Source: Candidatus Fermentibacterota bacterium
Lineage (GTDB): Bacteria; Fermentibacterota; Fermentibacteria; Fermentibacterales; JCC-6
NCBI GenBank assembly: GCA_014728175.1
Contig: WJMA01000006.1
Coordinates: 1 to 58,233 of the forward strand
DNA: 58,233 nt
Direction of reading: 5' to 3'
Numbering within the stretch: the first letter of the stretch is position 1; each line of letters opens with the position of its first letter. Shown one piece after another: positions 8,749-18,110 of this stretch. The notes under the pieces were generated by a model. It was not told where the DNA came from, ran no database searches, and saw only the letters and a list, made by a program, of their open reading frames with translations. The position numbers were made by a program, and so were the translations under genes.

Positions 8749-9825
8749 ATGCAGATGAAGATCGCTCTAACCGCCGACGTTCACCTTTCGGAGAAGGGCG
8801 AGCATCCCGAGAGGCTCTCGGGGCTTCGCAACGTCCTGCAGGACGCCAAGTCGCAGGGCTCCGAGTTGTGCGTAGTCTGCGGCGACCTGTTCGACGGTCA
8901 GACCCGGAGTTGCTCGCATCTGGACGAGCTCATGTCCTCTCCCGAGTTGGGTGGGATCGACCTCGTTGTTCTAAGGGGCAACCACGACTCTCGACTACGG
9001 TCGGCGGACGTGGTTTCTGACAACGTCAGGATCGTCACCGAGACCGTCCTGGAAAGACCCGACCCCCAGGGACTGCCGATTCTGATGGTTTCGTACGACT
9101 CCGGCAGTAACATGGGAGATGAGATGGCCCGGTTCCAATCCTCCCTGGGGCCCGATGGATGGATCCTTCTGGGCCACGGGGATTTCCTGGGCGGTACCCG
9201 GGAACCCAATCCCTACGAGCCCGGCACCTACATGCCTCTGACGGCGATGGACATCCGCCGCTTCCGGCCGCGCACGGTGGTTCTGGGCCACATCCATAGA
9301 CCACACGAGTCGGGGGGAGTGTGGTACCCGGGCTCACCCTGCGGTCTGGACGTCACCGAGACAGGAACCCGCCGCTACCTCCTGCTGGACGCCCGGTCCG
9401 GCCGTCTGGAGTCCCGCCCGGTGGACTCCGACGTCCTCTATTTCGTCGAGGATTTTCTGGTCGTTCCGGGGCCCGAGGAAGAGTCCCGGCTTCGGCGGCA
9501 GGTAAAGGAGAGGATCGATTCCTGGAACCTCCCCGAGGGCGAGGAGGAGAAGGTTCGGGTCAGGGTCATGGCGAACGGCTACTCCTCGGACAAGAGCAGG
9601 CTTAGGGAGGTCCTGGTCGAGGAGTTCGGCAGGTTCCGCTTCCACGACCCGGATGGTCCCGACCTGAGCCGGGTCTCGGGCGGCGGTGAGGAGAGGCTGG
9701 ACGAGATCGCGCGCATGGCAATCGAAAGGCTGGATTCCACGGAGCTGAGGCTGGGCCCGGACGACACCGATCTGGACCGGATCAGGAGGAAGATCCTCGA
9801 GGTGGTCTACGGGGAGACGGAATGA
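8749..9825 (+). CDS. SbcD/Mre11-like DNA exonuclease (calcineurin-type phosphoesterase)
   Basis: 358 residues. All metallophosphoesterase motifs are present near the N-terminus: TADVHL, GDLFDG, RGNHDSR, GHGDF and LGHIHRPH, followed by the GSPCGLDV strand typical of SbcD-like nucleases. The last 130 residues are a helical capping region that would dock on the ATPase partner. Its stop overlaps the next gene start (ATGA), so nuclease and ATPase are made as a pair. The role is processing of DNA ends or hairpins. No good ribosome site is seen; ATG 8755 is an alternative start. Confidence 0.88.
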   Translation: MQMKIALTADVHLSEKGEHPERLSGLRNVLQDAKSQGSELCVVCGDLFDGQTRSCSHLDELMSSPELGGIDLVVLRGNHDSRLRSADVVSDNVRIVTETVLERPDPQGLPILMVSYDSGSNMGDEMARFQSSLGPDGWILLGHGDFLGGTREPNPYEPGTYMPLTAMDIRRFRPRTVVLGHIHRPHESGGVWYPGSPCGLDVTETGTRRYLLLDARSGRLESRPVDSDVLYFVEDFLVVPGPEEESRLRRQVKERIDSWNLPEGEEEKVRVRVMANGYSSDKSRLREVLVEEFGRFRFHDPDGPDLSRVSGGGEERLDEIARMAIERLDSTELRLGPDDTDLDRIRRKILEVVYGETE

Positions 9826-11921
9826 GCCTGAGGATTGAGAAGATCCTGATGGGCGACGCTCCTCCCCTCTCCGGAAGGTTCGAGATGGAGCCAGCCTCCC
9901 TGAACCTGGTCTACGGCAGGAACGAGAAGGGCAAGACCCTGCTGGTGGAGGCCATGCTGAAGTGCCTCTTCCGGTCCTCGGCCAGGGAAAGCCTGTGGTC
10001 TCCCCGGGATTGGCAGGTCCACGCCGAGGTTCTGTTGTCCGGCCTGTCGGAGCGCCCGGTCCCGATGTCGCCCGACTCGGAGGAGAAGCTGGAGGATTAC
10101 TGGTCGGACCTGACCCCATCGATCCCCGGCATAGCGCAGAAGCTCATGGTGGTTAAGGGAGCGGAGGCCGGTCTGACCGAGGAGCCGGGGGGCGCGGGCC
10201 GGGGATTCGTAAGGAGAGTCCTGTCCAGCGAGGATCTGTTGGAGAAGCTGGACGGGCAGATCTCGTCCACTCTGAAAAACGCCTCGATAAGCGACGGGAT
10301 TATAGAGGCGTGGGACCGGGGAGTAGAGAGCAGGCGCCGGGAGAAGCTGGAGGAGCTCCGGGCCCTGGACGATCTTCTGGAGAAGATAGACACCGAGGGG
10401 GCCGGGGCGGAGCTGGCCGGTCTGGAGGGGCGTTTGTCCGAGGTGGAAGACGCCCTGCGGGAGCAGCTGATGGCCAGACGGCACCTGGCCTGGAAGAGGA
10501 CCATGGAGGTCGATGAGCTGAAGGCCCGGCTGGAAGAGCTGCCCGATGAGCAGGCGCTGGGGGAGGCGGCGGGTCTGTTGACCAGTTACTCCGAGAAGTC
10601 CTCCGATATCCGGGCCAGGACGGAAAGGCTGGAGAAGGCCCGAAAGGAAAGCGGCCAGCTTGAGTGGCTGCAGAACGCGGTGGACGCTTACGAGGGGGGC
10701 GCGGCCGAATCCCGGGTGGGAGGATCGCTGATTCCGCCCCTGTCCGCATTGGCCTTTTTCGCCTTGGCCACCGCCGTGCTGATGCTGGCGGTAGGGAAGG
10801 CGTTCTCTCTGCTCGGCCTCGGGGGCATGCTCGCCAGCGGGGTATGGCTTTACCTCCGCGGCTCCCGGAGCGTCTCCGGCGCTCTGGATGCGGCGGAGAT
10901 GGAGAAGCTGGGGGAGGATTTCCAGCGGCGGTTCGGCAGGGAAATGGGCGGCCTCACCGACCTGCGGACGCTTCTCGAACAGCAGAAGGGCAGGAAGGAC
11001 GAGGCGGTGATGTTGGAGGGCCTGGTGGACGAGGACTCCGGCAAGCTTCGAAGGCTGGCCCGGAAGATCCGGAGTACCCTGGGTGTGGATGCGGACGACC
11101 CGTCGGCCTGGAGGAAACGACTGGATGACCTCAGAAAAAAGAGATCCGAGCTTTCGGGCAGATTGCAGAAGGCCCGGAGGTCGCTGGACGTGCTGGGGGT
11201 GTCGGAGGAAGACCTGCTGGAGAAAGACCCGGGTACGACTTACGATGCCGAAAAGGAACAGAAGCTCGAGGAGAAAGCCCAGGAGCTCCGGCGCTCCATC
11301 CAGGAGGGGGAGGATGCCCTAACGGAGCGAAAGGCCAGGATAATGGAACGGACGGGGGAGGGATCGCTGAAGAACTGGGAGGAGCTTCTGGGTGCCCTCA
11401 GGGATATGAGGGAGCGCACGGCGGAGGATTACAGGGAGCTGCAGGCGGAGGTCGTAGCTAAGATCGTCCTGCACCAGGTCCTGCGGGAGCTTTCCGAGAG
11501 CGAGGACCAGCAGCTGCGGAAAGAGCTGGCCTCGAAGGAGATGTCCCGGGCGCTTCTGGGAATGACCGGACGCTACCGGAGGATAGCCCTGGAGGAAGGC
11601 GGCCTGAAAGTGTTCGACCAAAGTGGAGGGGGCTTCGACCTGGCTTCGGTGAGTACCGGAGCCAGAGAGCAGATACTGCTGGCCGTCAGGGTGGGTCTGC
11701 TGGAAAGGATCATGGGACGAAGGCGCTCCTTCCTGATCCTGGACGACGCCTTCCAGCACTCGGACTGGGAGCGGCGCCGGCTCTTGGTGGATTCGGTGAT
11801 GTCACTGGTGGAGGATGGCTGGCAAGTATTCTACCTGACCATGGATGACCATCTGGACGGGTTGCTCTCCGATGCCGGACGAAAGCTGGGAGACTCTTTC
11901 GTGCGGATGGAGCTTTCCTAG
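9822..11921 (+). CDS. YhaN/Rad50-like AAA ATPase with internal membrane segments
   Basis: 699 residues. Walker A is GRNEKGKT (about 32-39). The ABC-type signature region is SVSTGAREQILLAVRVGLL and Walker B is SFLILDDAFQHSD (about 634). Long charged coiled coils flank two hydrophobic segments (about 303-346) where Rad50/SbcC would have its zinc hook. This layout, with membrane helices replacing the hook, is that of the YhaN class that pairs with the YhaO/SbcD-type nuclease. The overlap with the upstream nuclease gene supports a complex. It is probably tethered to the inner membrane and acts on DNA ends there. Confidence 0.86.
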   Translation: MSLRIEKILMGDAPPLSGRFEMEPASLNLVYGRNEKGKTLLVEAMLKCLFRSSARESLWSPRDWQVHAEVLLSGLSERPVPMSPDSEEKLEDYWSDLTPSIPGIAQKLMVVKGAEAGLTEEPGGAGRGFVRRVLSSEDLLEKLDGQISSTLKNASISDGIIEAWDRGVESRRREKLEELRALDDLLEKIDTEGAGAELAGLEGRLSEVEDALREQLMARRHLAWKRTMEVDELKARLEELPDEQALGEAAGLLTSYSEKSSDIRARTERLEKARKESGQLEWLQNAVDAYEGGAAESRVGGSLIPPLSALAFFALATAVLMLAVGKAFSLLGLGGMLASGVWLYLRGSRSVSGALDAAEMEKLGEDFQRRFGREMGGLTDLRTLLEQQKGRKDEAVMLEGLVDEDSGKLRRLARKIRSTLGVDADDPSAWRKRLDDLRKKRSELSGRLQKARRSLDVLGVSEEDLLEKDPGTTYDAEKEQKLEEKAQELRRSIQEGEDALTERKARIMERTGEGSLKNWEELLGALRDMRERTAEDYRELQAEVVAKIVLHQVLRELSESEDQQLRKELASKEMSRALLGMTGRYRRIALEEGGLKVFDQSGGGFDLASVSTGAREQILLAVRVGLLERIMGRRRSFLILDDAFQHSDWERRRLLVDSVMSLVEDGWQVFYLTMDDHLDGLLSDAGRKLGDSFVRMELS

Positions 11922-11932
11922 GAGCTGGAAGA

Positions 11933-12748
11933 TCAGCCGGTGTTGGAGTACCACCAATTGCTCTCGAACCGGGGAAGCCTGCCGGTTACCACCCTGTAGC
12001 GGACGTCGGGTCCCTCGAAGCCCGGAACCCACCTGAACAGAACCACCACCACGTAACGGTCGCGGTAGGTTACGACGTCCCTGACCCCGTAGCCGTAGGC
12101 CAGCTCCCTCTCCTCCCCGCGAACGTCGTCGGCCAGAGTCAGGGTGTCCTGGCCCCAGATCAGGCTCAGCCGCAGCATCTTGGGAGGCGATATCCAGTAG
12201 AGGTCCTCCACGGTGTCGGCCTTCAGCTCCTCCAGCACCAGCCGGAAGCGGGGACCGGCCTCGAAGGCTGGGGACAGCATGCCGGTTACGAACTCGATCC
12301 GGTCGAAGTCGCTGAGGTCGGTAAGAGGATGGTGGACGCACAGCCTGCCCTCGTTGCCCGGTATAATCCCCAGGCTGTCCATCAGGGGCGAGGCCTTGCG
12401 GCGGGTATCGTCCCTGGCGTACTCCTCCCAGAAGCGGTACTCGTTCTCTCGTGGATTCAGGTAGCGGTCGAACTCCTCGATCTGCGGTCTGAAATCTTCC
12501 GGGTCGTAGTCTATCGGCTCGTCGTGCAGAACGTTGAACTTCCCCACGGTGGACGATTCCTCCAGGTCCACCAGATGTACGGTGCAGTAGGGGAAGCCCG
12601 AGCCGTCCTGGACCCCGTACTGCTCCCAGGCCAGGTAGCGGCCGTTCTCGGAGAAGCCTATCAGGTTGAATACCGCCAGGTCCGAGGAGAGAGCCACGCT
12701 GGCCGCTGCCATACAAAGCGCCGTACAGGCGGTACAGACTGCTCTCAT
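11933..12748 (-). CDS. Secreted DUF2259-family protein
   Basis: 271 residues with a signal peptide (CTACTALCMAAASVALSSDL) and GGAAAGGAAG before the start. The motif FNLIGFSENGRYLAWEQYG and the following DGSGFPYCTVHLVDLE are what I recall of DUF2259, a family of predicted secreted proteins best known from spirochetes. The sequence is beta-rich and acidic. No catalytic motif is apparent. It is convergent with the ATPase gene (11 bases) and divergent from the cupin gene. Function unknown. Confidence 0.75.
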   Translation of the reverse strand: MRAVCTACTALCMAAASVALSSDLAVFNLIGFSENGRYLAWEQYGVQDGSGFPYCTVHLVDLEESSTVGKFNVLHDEPIDYDPEDFRPQIEEFDRYLNPRENEYRFWEEYARDDTRRKASPLMDSLGIIPGNEGRLCVHHPLTDLSDFDRIEFVTGMLSPAFEAGPRFRLVLEELKADTVEDLYWISPPKMLRLSLIWGQDTLTLADDVRGEERELAYGYGVRDVVTYRDRYVVVVLFRWVPGFEGPDVRYRVVTGRLPRFESNWWYSNTG

Positions 12749-12846
12749 CCCGGCTTCCTTTCCGGAGGGGGTTACCGAGCCTCTTCCCGGGGTATATGGT
12801 CCCCCTAAGGCAATATAACCTTTATCCGATCCACGAGGGGTTAGGC

Positions 12847-13347
12847 ATGGGCATTGACGATGATGCGGGGGTAGGGGGAAGGGCCGGGGAGCTCATAGAG
12901 AGCCTGGGTCTGATTCCCCATCCGGAGGGCGGATACTATCTGGAGACGTTTCGCTCCAGGGACCAGGTCCGGTCGGAAAGGGGGCTACGCGAAGCCCTTA
13001 CGGACATCTACTTCCTGCTGGTGCGGGGAAGGCCAAACAGGTTCCACCGCCATCCCTCAGACGAGGTGTGGCACTACCTGGAGGGTGGGCCGCTGGAGAT
13101 TTTGGTGCTCGACCCGTCCGGTCTGGAGCTTACGGTTAGAAACCTGCGGGGAGACCGCTCCCCGAAGCAACGCAAGGCGGTGGTGCGGGGCGGCTGGTGG
13201 CAGGCGGCCAGAACCAGTGGAGACTTCACCTTGGTAAGCTGCACAGTGGGCCCCGGCTTCCAGTTCTCCGATCTGGAGATGCTGTCCGGCCTCCCGGAGG
13301 CCGAGGAAGTCCTGCGGAAGCACCCCGATCTATCGGCCCTGGTTTGA
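12847..13347 (+). CDS. Cupin-fold protein of the DUF985 family
   Basis: 166 residues from the ATG at 12847, which has GAGGGG upstream; an ATG at 12796 in the same frame lacks support from the family. The DUF985 pattern is clear: LIPHPEGGYYLETFRS, ALTDIYFLL, FHRHPSDEVWHYLEGGP and WWQAAR. The His residues in the FHRHPSDE segment could bind a metal or sugar. The family fold is known but its reaction is not well established. Its 3' end overlaps the convergent RND permease gene by 18 bases. Confidence 0.9.
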   Translation: MGIDDDAGVGGRAGELIESLGLIPHPEGGYYLETFRSRDQVRSERGLREALTDIYFLLVRGRPNRFHRHPSDEVWHYLEGGPLEILVLDPSGLELTVRNLRGDRSPKQRKAVVRGGWWQAARTSGDFTLVSCTVGPGFQFSDLEMLSGLPEAEEVLRKHPDLSALV

Positions 13348-16300
13348 TCTGGTAAGCCTGTCGAAGGCCACGTACATGACCGGAAGGACCACCAGGGTAA
13401 GGGGGGTGGCGACCACTATGCCCCCTATAACTGTGAGAGCCATGGGTGCCCACAGCACCGCGGTCGCTCCCTGACCCAGGGCCAGAGGCGTCAGGGCCAG
13501 GCTGGTGGTGAAGGCGGTCATAAGTATGGGCCTCATTCTGGCCCTGGCCGCCTCTACAATGGCCTTCCGGGCGCCACTCCGGCGATCCCGGCGTATCTGG
13601 TTGGTGAAATCCACCATCACTATGCCGTTGTTTACGACTATCCCCACCAGCATCAACACCCCCACCAGGGAGGTCATGCCCATGGTGGTCCCGGTGGCCA
13701 ACAGGATCCACACCACACCGGTAAGGGCGAAAGGAATCTCGAACAGGAGCAGGAACGGGTGCACCAATGACTCGAACTGGGAAGCCATGACCATGTACAC
13801 CAGGCAGACAGCGATCGCAATGGCTATGGTCATGTGTCGGAACGACTCTTCCTGTTTCTCCACGTCTCCACCTATCTGGTAGCGATTGCCCTCCAGGGAG
13901 AGGGTGTCCAGAACCGATTTGACCTCGCCGGCCACGTCACCCAAAGCCCTGTCCTCTATGTAGCACGAGACGGTTACCGACCGGCTTCGGTCCCTATGCT
14001 CTATTCCTCTGGGGATCACTTCGTCCTCGATGGTTCCCCAGGCGTCCAGTGGTCTTCCCAGCACGGGTACGGCGGCCAGCTGCTCCCGCGAGGATCTGTA
14101 GCCCTCGGCCAGTCTTACGTTCACGTCCACGTCGGTTCCCCGGTCCCGGAAGGTGGAGGCTTCCAGACCCTGCACGCCTATGGTCACCTCTCCGCCCACC
14201 CGGGCCGGAGACGCTCCCCTTAGAGCCAGAACCTCCTTGCTGGGCTCGAACTCCAGCTGTACGTCGAGGTCCTCCAGTGACGATTCCACGTCGGTTATCC
14301 CCTCGATGCCGGACAGCTGGTGCCGGAGGAGCTCGCCGGCTCTGCGGAGTGAGGCTATGTCCTGGCCGAACACCGTAACTTCGATGGGTGCCTCGGTGGT
14401 TACGGACAACGCCGAGTATATGCTGTAGCTAACCCCCGGCTCGGCGTCCAGGACCTCTCTGATTCTGGACACGTACTCCTCGGTTCCGACCGACAGATGC
14501 TCCGGCTCTCTGAGGTAGAGGATGATCTGGCTGCGGGAGGAAGCGTCCGCGCCGAACACCGCACCTATTCCCGACGCCTTGCCCACGTCCAGGTAGGAAT
14601 GCCTGAAATCCTCCGGCTCCAGCACGTCTATCAGCTTGCGCTCCACGGCGGAGGTCACGCTGTCGGTAAGCTCGACCCTGGATCCGGGGGCCAGGGAGAG
14701 GTTTATCTCGATCACCCCTTCCTCCAGCTCGGGAAGGAACGATTTGGGGACTGCGGAGAGGGCGAGCATGCTGAGTGCGAATACCACGGTGACCGGAAGG
14801 AGGACCGCCACCGGGTGCTCGACCACCCTGCCCACCATGGCGGCGTACCGGCTTTCCAGACGATCGAGCAGCTTCTGTATCCGTCCCAGCGGGGATAGAC
14901 GGCCGTGCCTTACAACCAGCTTCCTCGACTGCGAGCCGATAAGGGGCACCATGGTCTGGGAGATGAACAGGGAGATCAGCAGGGCCGAGGAGATGGTGAG
15001 GCTCAATCCCCTGAAGACGTCGCCGGTTATTCCGGGTACGAACAGCAGGGGAACGAACACCGATATGGTGGTCAGGGTGGAGGCGGCAACCGCCAGTCCG
15101 ACCTGGGTGGCTCCGTTACGGGCGGCGGGAATCGCTTCCTCACCGGTCTTTCTGCGGCGATGGATATTCTCCAGGACCACTATGGAGTTGTCCACTATCA
15201 TCCCCACCGAGATGGCCAGCCCGGCGAGGGTCAACAGGTCCAGATCCAGGCCCATCAGGTAGATGGCCCCGAAGGAGGACAGAAGCACCAGAGGCATCGA
15301 AAGGCTGACTATGCCCGAGTTGGAGTATGATCCCAGGAAGAGCAGCAGAACCAGAGCCGCCAGCACCACCGCCTGAAGCGCGGTCCAGAGAAGGCCCTGC
15401 ATGGAGTTGATGACGTAGTCCTTCTGGTTGTAGAGCACCTGTACGTCCAGAACCCCCGCGTAGGAGTCGGCCGTCTCCCGCAGCGCCTCGGAGATTGCGC
15501 TGCAGGTGTTCACGGTATTGGCGTCGGGAGACTTCCTGAAGGTACACAAAATGGCCGTCCCCTGGTCGAGGTGAGTCAGGTGCTGGGTATCCTCGAAACC
15601 ATCCTCCACGGTGGCCACTTCGCAGAGTCTTACCGGGTGGTTGCCTTTCTTGCCCACCACCAGCTGGCGCAGCTCCTCCAGGTCATCGAATCCGGTATCG
15701 AGGCTAATGGCGATCTCCAGGTAGCCGTCCTTCAGGCTGCCCCCGGGCTGGTTGCCGGTTACGCCGGCTACCGCCTCGTAGATCTGACCGAGAGTAATTC
15801 CGGTGGTAAGAAGCCTGGCGGAGTTGATCCTGACGTTTATCTGACGTCTGCGCCCCCCGTCCACCCGGACCGAGGCCACCCCCTCGGTCCGGGAGAGAAC
15901 CGGCGCGATCTCGTCCTCCATCAGCCTGCGCAGCTCCGAGCCGTTCAGCACGTCGCTTACGAACGCGGAGTAGACCACCGGGCGCATGCTGGACTCCAGG
16001 ACGGTAACCAGGGGTTGCCGGGCCTGATCCGGGAGCTGATCCTCCACGGCATCCACCGCTTCCTTCACCTCGTCCTCGGTCTCGTCGATGTCCGCTGAGT
16101 TGGAGAGGGACAGGGTGATGCCGCTGGTGGAGCTACTGCTACGGGACTCCACGGTGGTGACGCCCTCGATGCCGGAAACCGCATCCTCGATTACCTCGGT
16201 AACCAGGTTCTCCACCTCCTCCGGTCCGGCTCCAGGGAGGATTGTAACTATCACTATCTGACCTATATCGATGTTTGGTAAGTAATTGAGGCCCAACCTG

Positions 16301-16389
16301 CTGGCTCCGAAAACGCCCGTACCCGCCATCAGGACGAAGACCATGAGGAAGGTTACCCGTCGTTTAACCGCCAGTCCGGGAAGGTTCAT
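13330..16389 (-). CDS. RND efflux pump, inner-membrane permease (AcrB/CzcA family)
   Basis: 1019 residues, full length. The N-terminus has the usual first membrane helix (RVTFLMVFVLMAGTG) followed by a porter domain with GAGPEEVE, then helices 2-6 including GMIVDNSIVVLENI, a second porter domain, and the final helices (GVLMLVGIVVNNGIVMVDF). The LGQGATAVLWAPMALTVIGG tail is typical. It exchanges protons for exported drugs or other lipophilic compounds across the envelope. The start overlaps the adaptor stop by four bases. No outer-membrane TolC-like gene is present in the window, so that part must be encoded elsewhere. Confidence 0.96.
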   Translation of the reverse strand: MNLPGLAVKRRVTFLMVFVLMAGTGVFGASRLGLNYLPNIDIGQIVIVTILPGAGPEEVENLVTEVIEDAVSGIEGVTTVESRSSSSTSGITLSLSNSADIDETEDEVKEAVDAVEDQLPDQARQPLVTVLESSMRPVVYSAFVSDVLNGSELRRLMEDEIAPVLSRTEGVASVRVDGGRRRQINVRINSARLLTTGITLGQIYEAVAGVTGNQPGGSLKDGYLEIAISLDTGFDDLEELRQLVVGKKGNHPVRLCEVATVEDGFEDTQHLTHLDQGTAILCTFRKSPDANTVNTCSAISEALRETADSYAGVLDVQVLYNQKDYVINSMQGLLWTALQAVVLAALVLLLFLGSYSNSGIVSLSMPLVLLSSFGAIYLMGLDLDLLTLAGLAISVGMIVDNSIVVLENIHRRRKTGEEAIPAARNGATQVGLAVAASTLTTISVFVPLLFVPGITGDVFRGLSLTISSALLISLFISQTMVPLIGSQSRKLVVRHGRLSPLGRIQKLLDRLESRYAAMVGRVVEHPVAVLLPVTVVFALSMLALSAVPKSFLPELEEGVIEINLSLAPGSRVELTDSVTSAVERKLIDVLEPEDFRHSYLDVGKASGIGAVFGADASSRSQIILYLREPEHLSVGTEEYVSRIREVLDAEPGVSYSIYSALSVTTEAPIEVTVFGQDIASLRRAGELLRHQLSGIEGITDVESSLEDLDVQLEFEPSKEVLALRGASPARVGGEVTIGVQGLEASTFRDRGTDVDVNVRLAEGYRSSREQLAAVPVLGRPLDAWGTIEDEVIPRGIEHRDRSRSVTVSCYIEDRALGDVAGEVKSVLDTLSLEGNRYQIGGDVEKQEESFRHMTIAIAIAVCLVYMVMASQFESLVHPFLLLFEIPFALTGVVWILLATGTTMGMTSLVGVLMLVGIVVNNGIVMVDFTNQIRRDRRSGARKAIVEAARARMRPILMTAFTTSLALTPLALGQGATAVLWAPMALTVIGGIVVATPLTLVVLPVMYVAFDRLTRSNQGR

Positions 16390-17444
16390 CTTTCTACCGC
16401 CCGGACTCTGTCACCCTCGGCCAGAAGGTGTTGACCGGTCGAGATGACACTGTCGCCAGCCGAGACGCCGGAAAGTATCTGGTAGAGCGTTCCCTCCACG
16501 ATACCCACCTCCACCGGACGTATCGAGGCCCTGCCGTTCTCCACCACCGCTGCCTTCCAGCCTTCCTCGATGGTGGGAATGAGCGAGCTCTGGGGAAGTA
16601 CGACGTTCCGGTCATCGGTTCGGAGGACCACCGAGGCCATACCGGTCAGGCCGGGAGCGGCCCGTCCGGTGGTATCACAGAACTGCACGGTGAGAGGAAC
16701 CAGTCCGGACAGGGGATCGACGGCCCTGGCGCAGGATACGACGGTGCCCTCGAGAATCCATCCCGGGTAGGTCTCGGTGGTGAAGAAGACGGGCAGACCC
16801 TCCCGCAGAAGGGGCATATGGGTTTGGGAGAGGAGCAGCTCCGACCTGAATGCCTCGCCCGCGGTCATGGAGACCACCGGACCGGAGGCGATACCTCCCT
16901 CCGGTACGTAGATCCGGGTGACCGTCCCGTCGAAGGGAGCGGTGACGCCCGAGGAGATCAGGCCGGCCCTTTCGGCCTCCAGGGAGGAGACCGCTCTACG
17001 GTAGGAGGCCCGGGCTTGCTCGTGGGCGGTCTCGGCCTGGTCCAGGTCGGACCGGCTGGCCGCTCCGGATCGGAACAGCTCCCTGTACCGGTCCAGGCTG
17101 GAGGCGCGGTGCTCCAGCTCCGCCCTGGCCGCGGAGACCATCGCTTCCGAGCGCCTGACCTGTGACTCCGCCGCCCTGTCGGTGGCCAACCGGACCAGGA
17201 CCTGGCCCGCGGATACGACATCCCCCTCGGCAATCTCGACGCTGCTGACCCTTCCCGGGGCGGGTACCGAGAGCACCGCCTCCCTGGCGCCTTCCAAACG
17301 GCAGCCGGCCAACACTATACTGCTAATGGGGCTTTTTTCCGCCGTTCTTACCACCACCGGCGTAGGGCGCAGGGAAGGGTCCTCCCGATCCCGTGCGCAA
17401 CAGACCAGCAGAACGAGCAGAGCAAGGAAAGTCAGGCGGTTCAT
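16386..17444 (-). CDS. RND efflux periplasmic adaptor (membrane fusion protein)
   Basis: 352 residues. The N-terminus is a lipoprotein-like signal (LALLVLLVCCARD). Then come a split lipoyl/barrel-sandwich hybrid (GRVSSVEIAEGDVVSAGQ and later APFDGTVTRIYVPEGG) around an alpha-helical hairpin (about residues 85-155) and the beta-barrel and membrane-proximal domains. It bridges the inner-membrane permease to an outer-membrane channel. It overlaps tetR upstream and the permease downstream by ATGA junctions, so the three genes form one translationally coupled operon. Confidence 0.95.
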   Translation of the reverse strand: MNRLTFLALLVLLVCCARDREDPSLRPTPVVVRTAEKSPISSIVLAGCRLEGAREAVLSVPAPGRVSSVEIAEGDVVSAGQVLVRLATDRAAESQVRRSEAMVSAARAELEHRASSLDRYRELFRSGAASRSDLDQAETAHEQARASYRRAVSSLEAERAGLISSGVTAPFDGTVTRIYVPEGGIASGPVVSMTAGEAFRSELLLSQTHMPLLREGLPVFFTTETYPGWILEGTVVSCARAVDPLSGLVPLTVQFCDTTGRAAPGLTGMASVVLRTDDRNVVLPQSSLIPTIEEGWKAAVVENGRASIRPVEVGIVEGTLYQILSGVSAGDSVISTGQHLLAEGDRVRAVER

Positions 17445-18025
17445 CTCCGGGTTGCCCCGTCCAGGAGAATCTTGCTAAGAGCCTCCACGTATCCGTTCTC
17501 GACCTGCTCCAAGGGCTCGGAGAAAAGGGCCGATATCCGCTCCGCGGAGGAGAACCAGTGCTCGCAGGCACCCATGTAGATCACCATCAGCATTCTGGGG
17601 TCGATATCGTCCCTGATCACCCCCGTGGACTGAAGCTGGGCCAGCTTCTCCCGGGCCTTGTCCCTGAGACCGGTCTCCTCGTAGGGCAGCCTGCGTCTTT
17701 CGGCGTCCAGCCAGGAGAGCATCCTGGCAAAACCCGGATTGTTCCTCAGAAAGCCGAAATAGCTGGCCGGACCACAGGAGAACTCCATGAACCGGTCCGG
17801 GCTGAGGTTGTCTATGAACTCCGTAACCTTCTCCCTGAGGCCGTGGCGCTCGAAAACCCTGTGGACCACCTCCCGCCACAGGTCCCGCTTGGATGAGAAG
17901 TGATGGTAAAGAAGGCTCTTGGCGACTCCCGCCCGTTCGGCCACCTCCCGGATGGAGGAACCGTCGAATCCCTTTTCCTCGAACAGTTTTTCGGCTGCGT
18001 CGAGTATTCTCTCCCGGCCGTTCAT
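17441..18025 (-). CDS. TetR-family transcriptional regulator of the efflux operon
   Basis: 194 residues from the ATG at 18025. The helix-turn-helix is standard for the family (RILDAAEKLFEEKGFDGSS, then VAKSLLYHHFSSKRDLW). The C-terminal ligand domain is all helical. I chose 18025 because GGATGGAG lies about 7 bases upstream; an in-frame ATG at 18037 would abut the operator. A near-perfect palindrome of TetR type sits at 18044-18061, directly in front of the gene. The regulator probably represses its own operon until an effluxed compound binds. Confidence 0.94.
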   Translation of the reverse strand: MNGRERILDAAEKLFEEKGFDGSSIREVAERAGVAKSLLYHHFSSKRDLWREVVHRVFERHGLREKVTEFIDNLSPDRFMEFSCGPASYFGFLRNNPGFARMLSWLDAERRRLPYEETGLRDKAREKLAQLQSTGVIRDDIDPRMLMVIYMGACEHWFSSAERISALFSEPLEQVENGYVEALSKILLDGATRR

Positions 18026-18043
18026 ACGCGACTCCATCCATAC

Positions 18044-18061
18044 TGACTGAACGTTCGGTCA
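18044..18061. promoter_or_regulatory. Palindromic TetR operator
   Basis: TGACTGAACGTTCGGTCA is an 18-base palindrome with one mismatched pair. The GAACGTTC core and length match operators commonly bound by efflux-linked TetR proteins. It lies 19-36 bases upstream of the regulator start at 18025, where it would overlap the promoter or early leader of the tetR-adaptor-permease operon. Confidence 0.75.
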
Positions 18062-18110
18062 ATTATCGAGCCAAAGGTCTGCTTCCGTCAATGCGTCGTC
18101 CAGAATAGGG

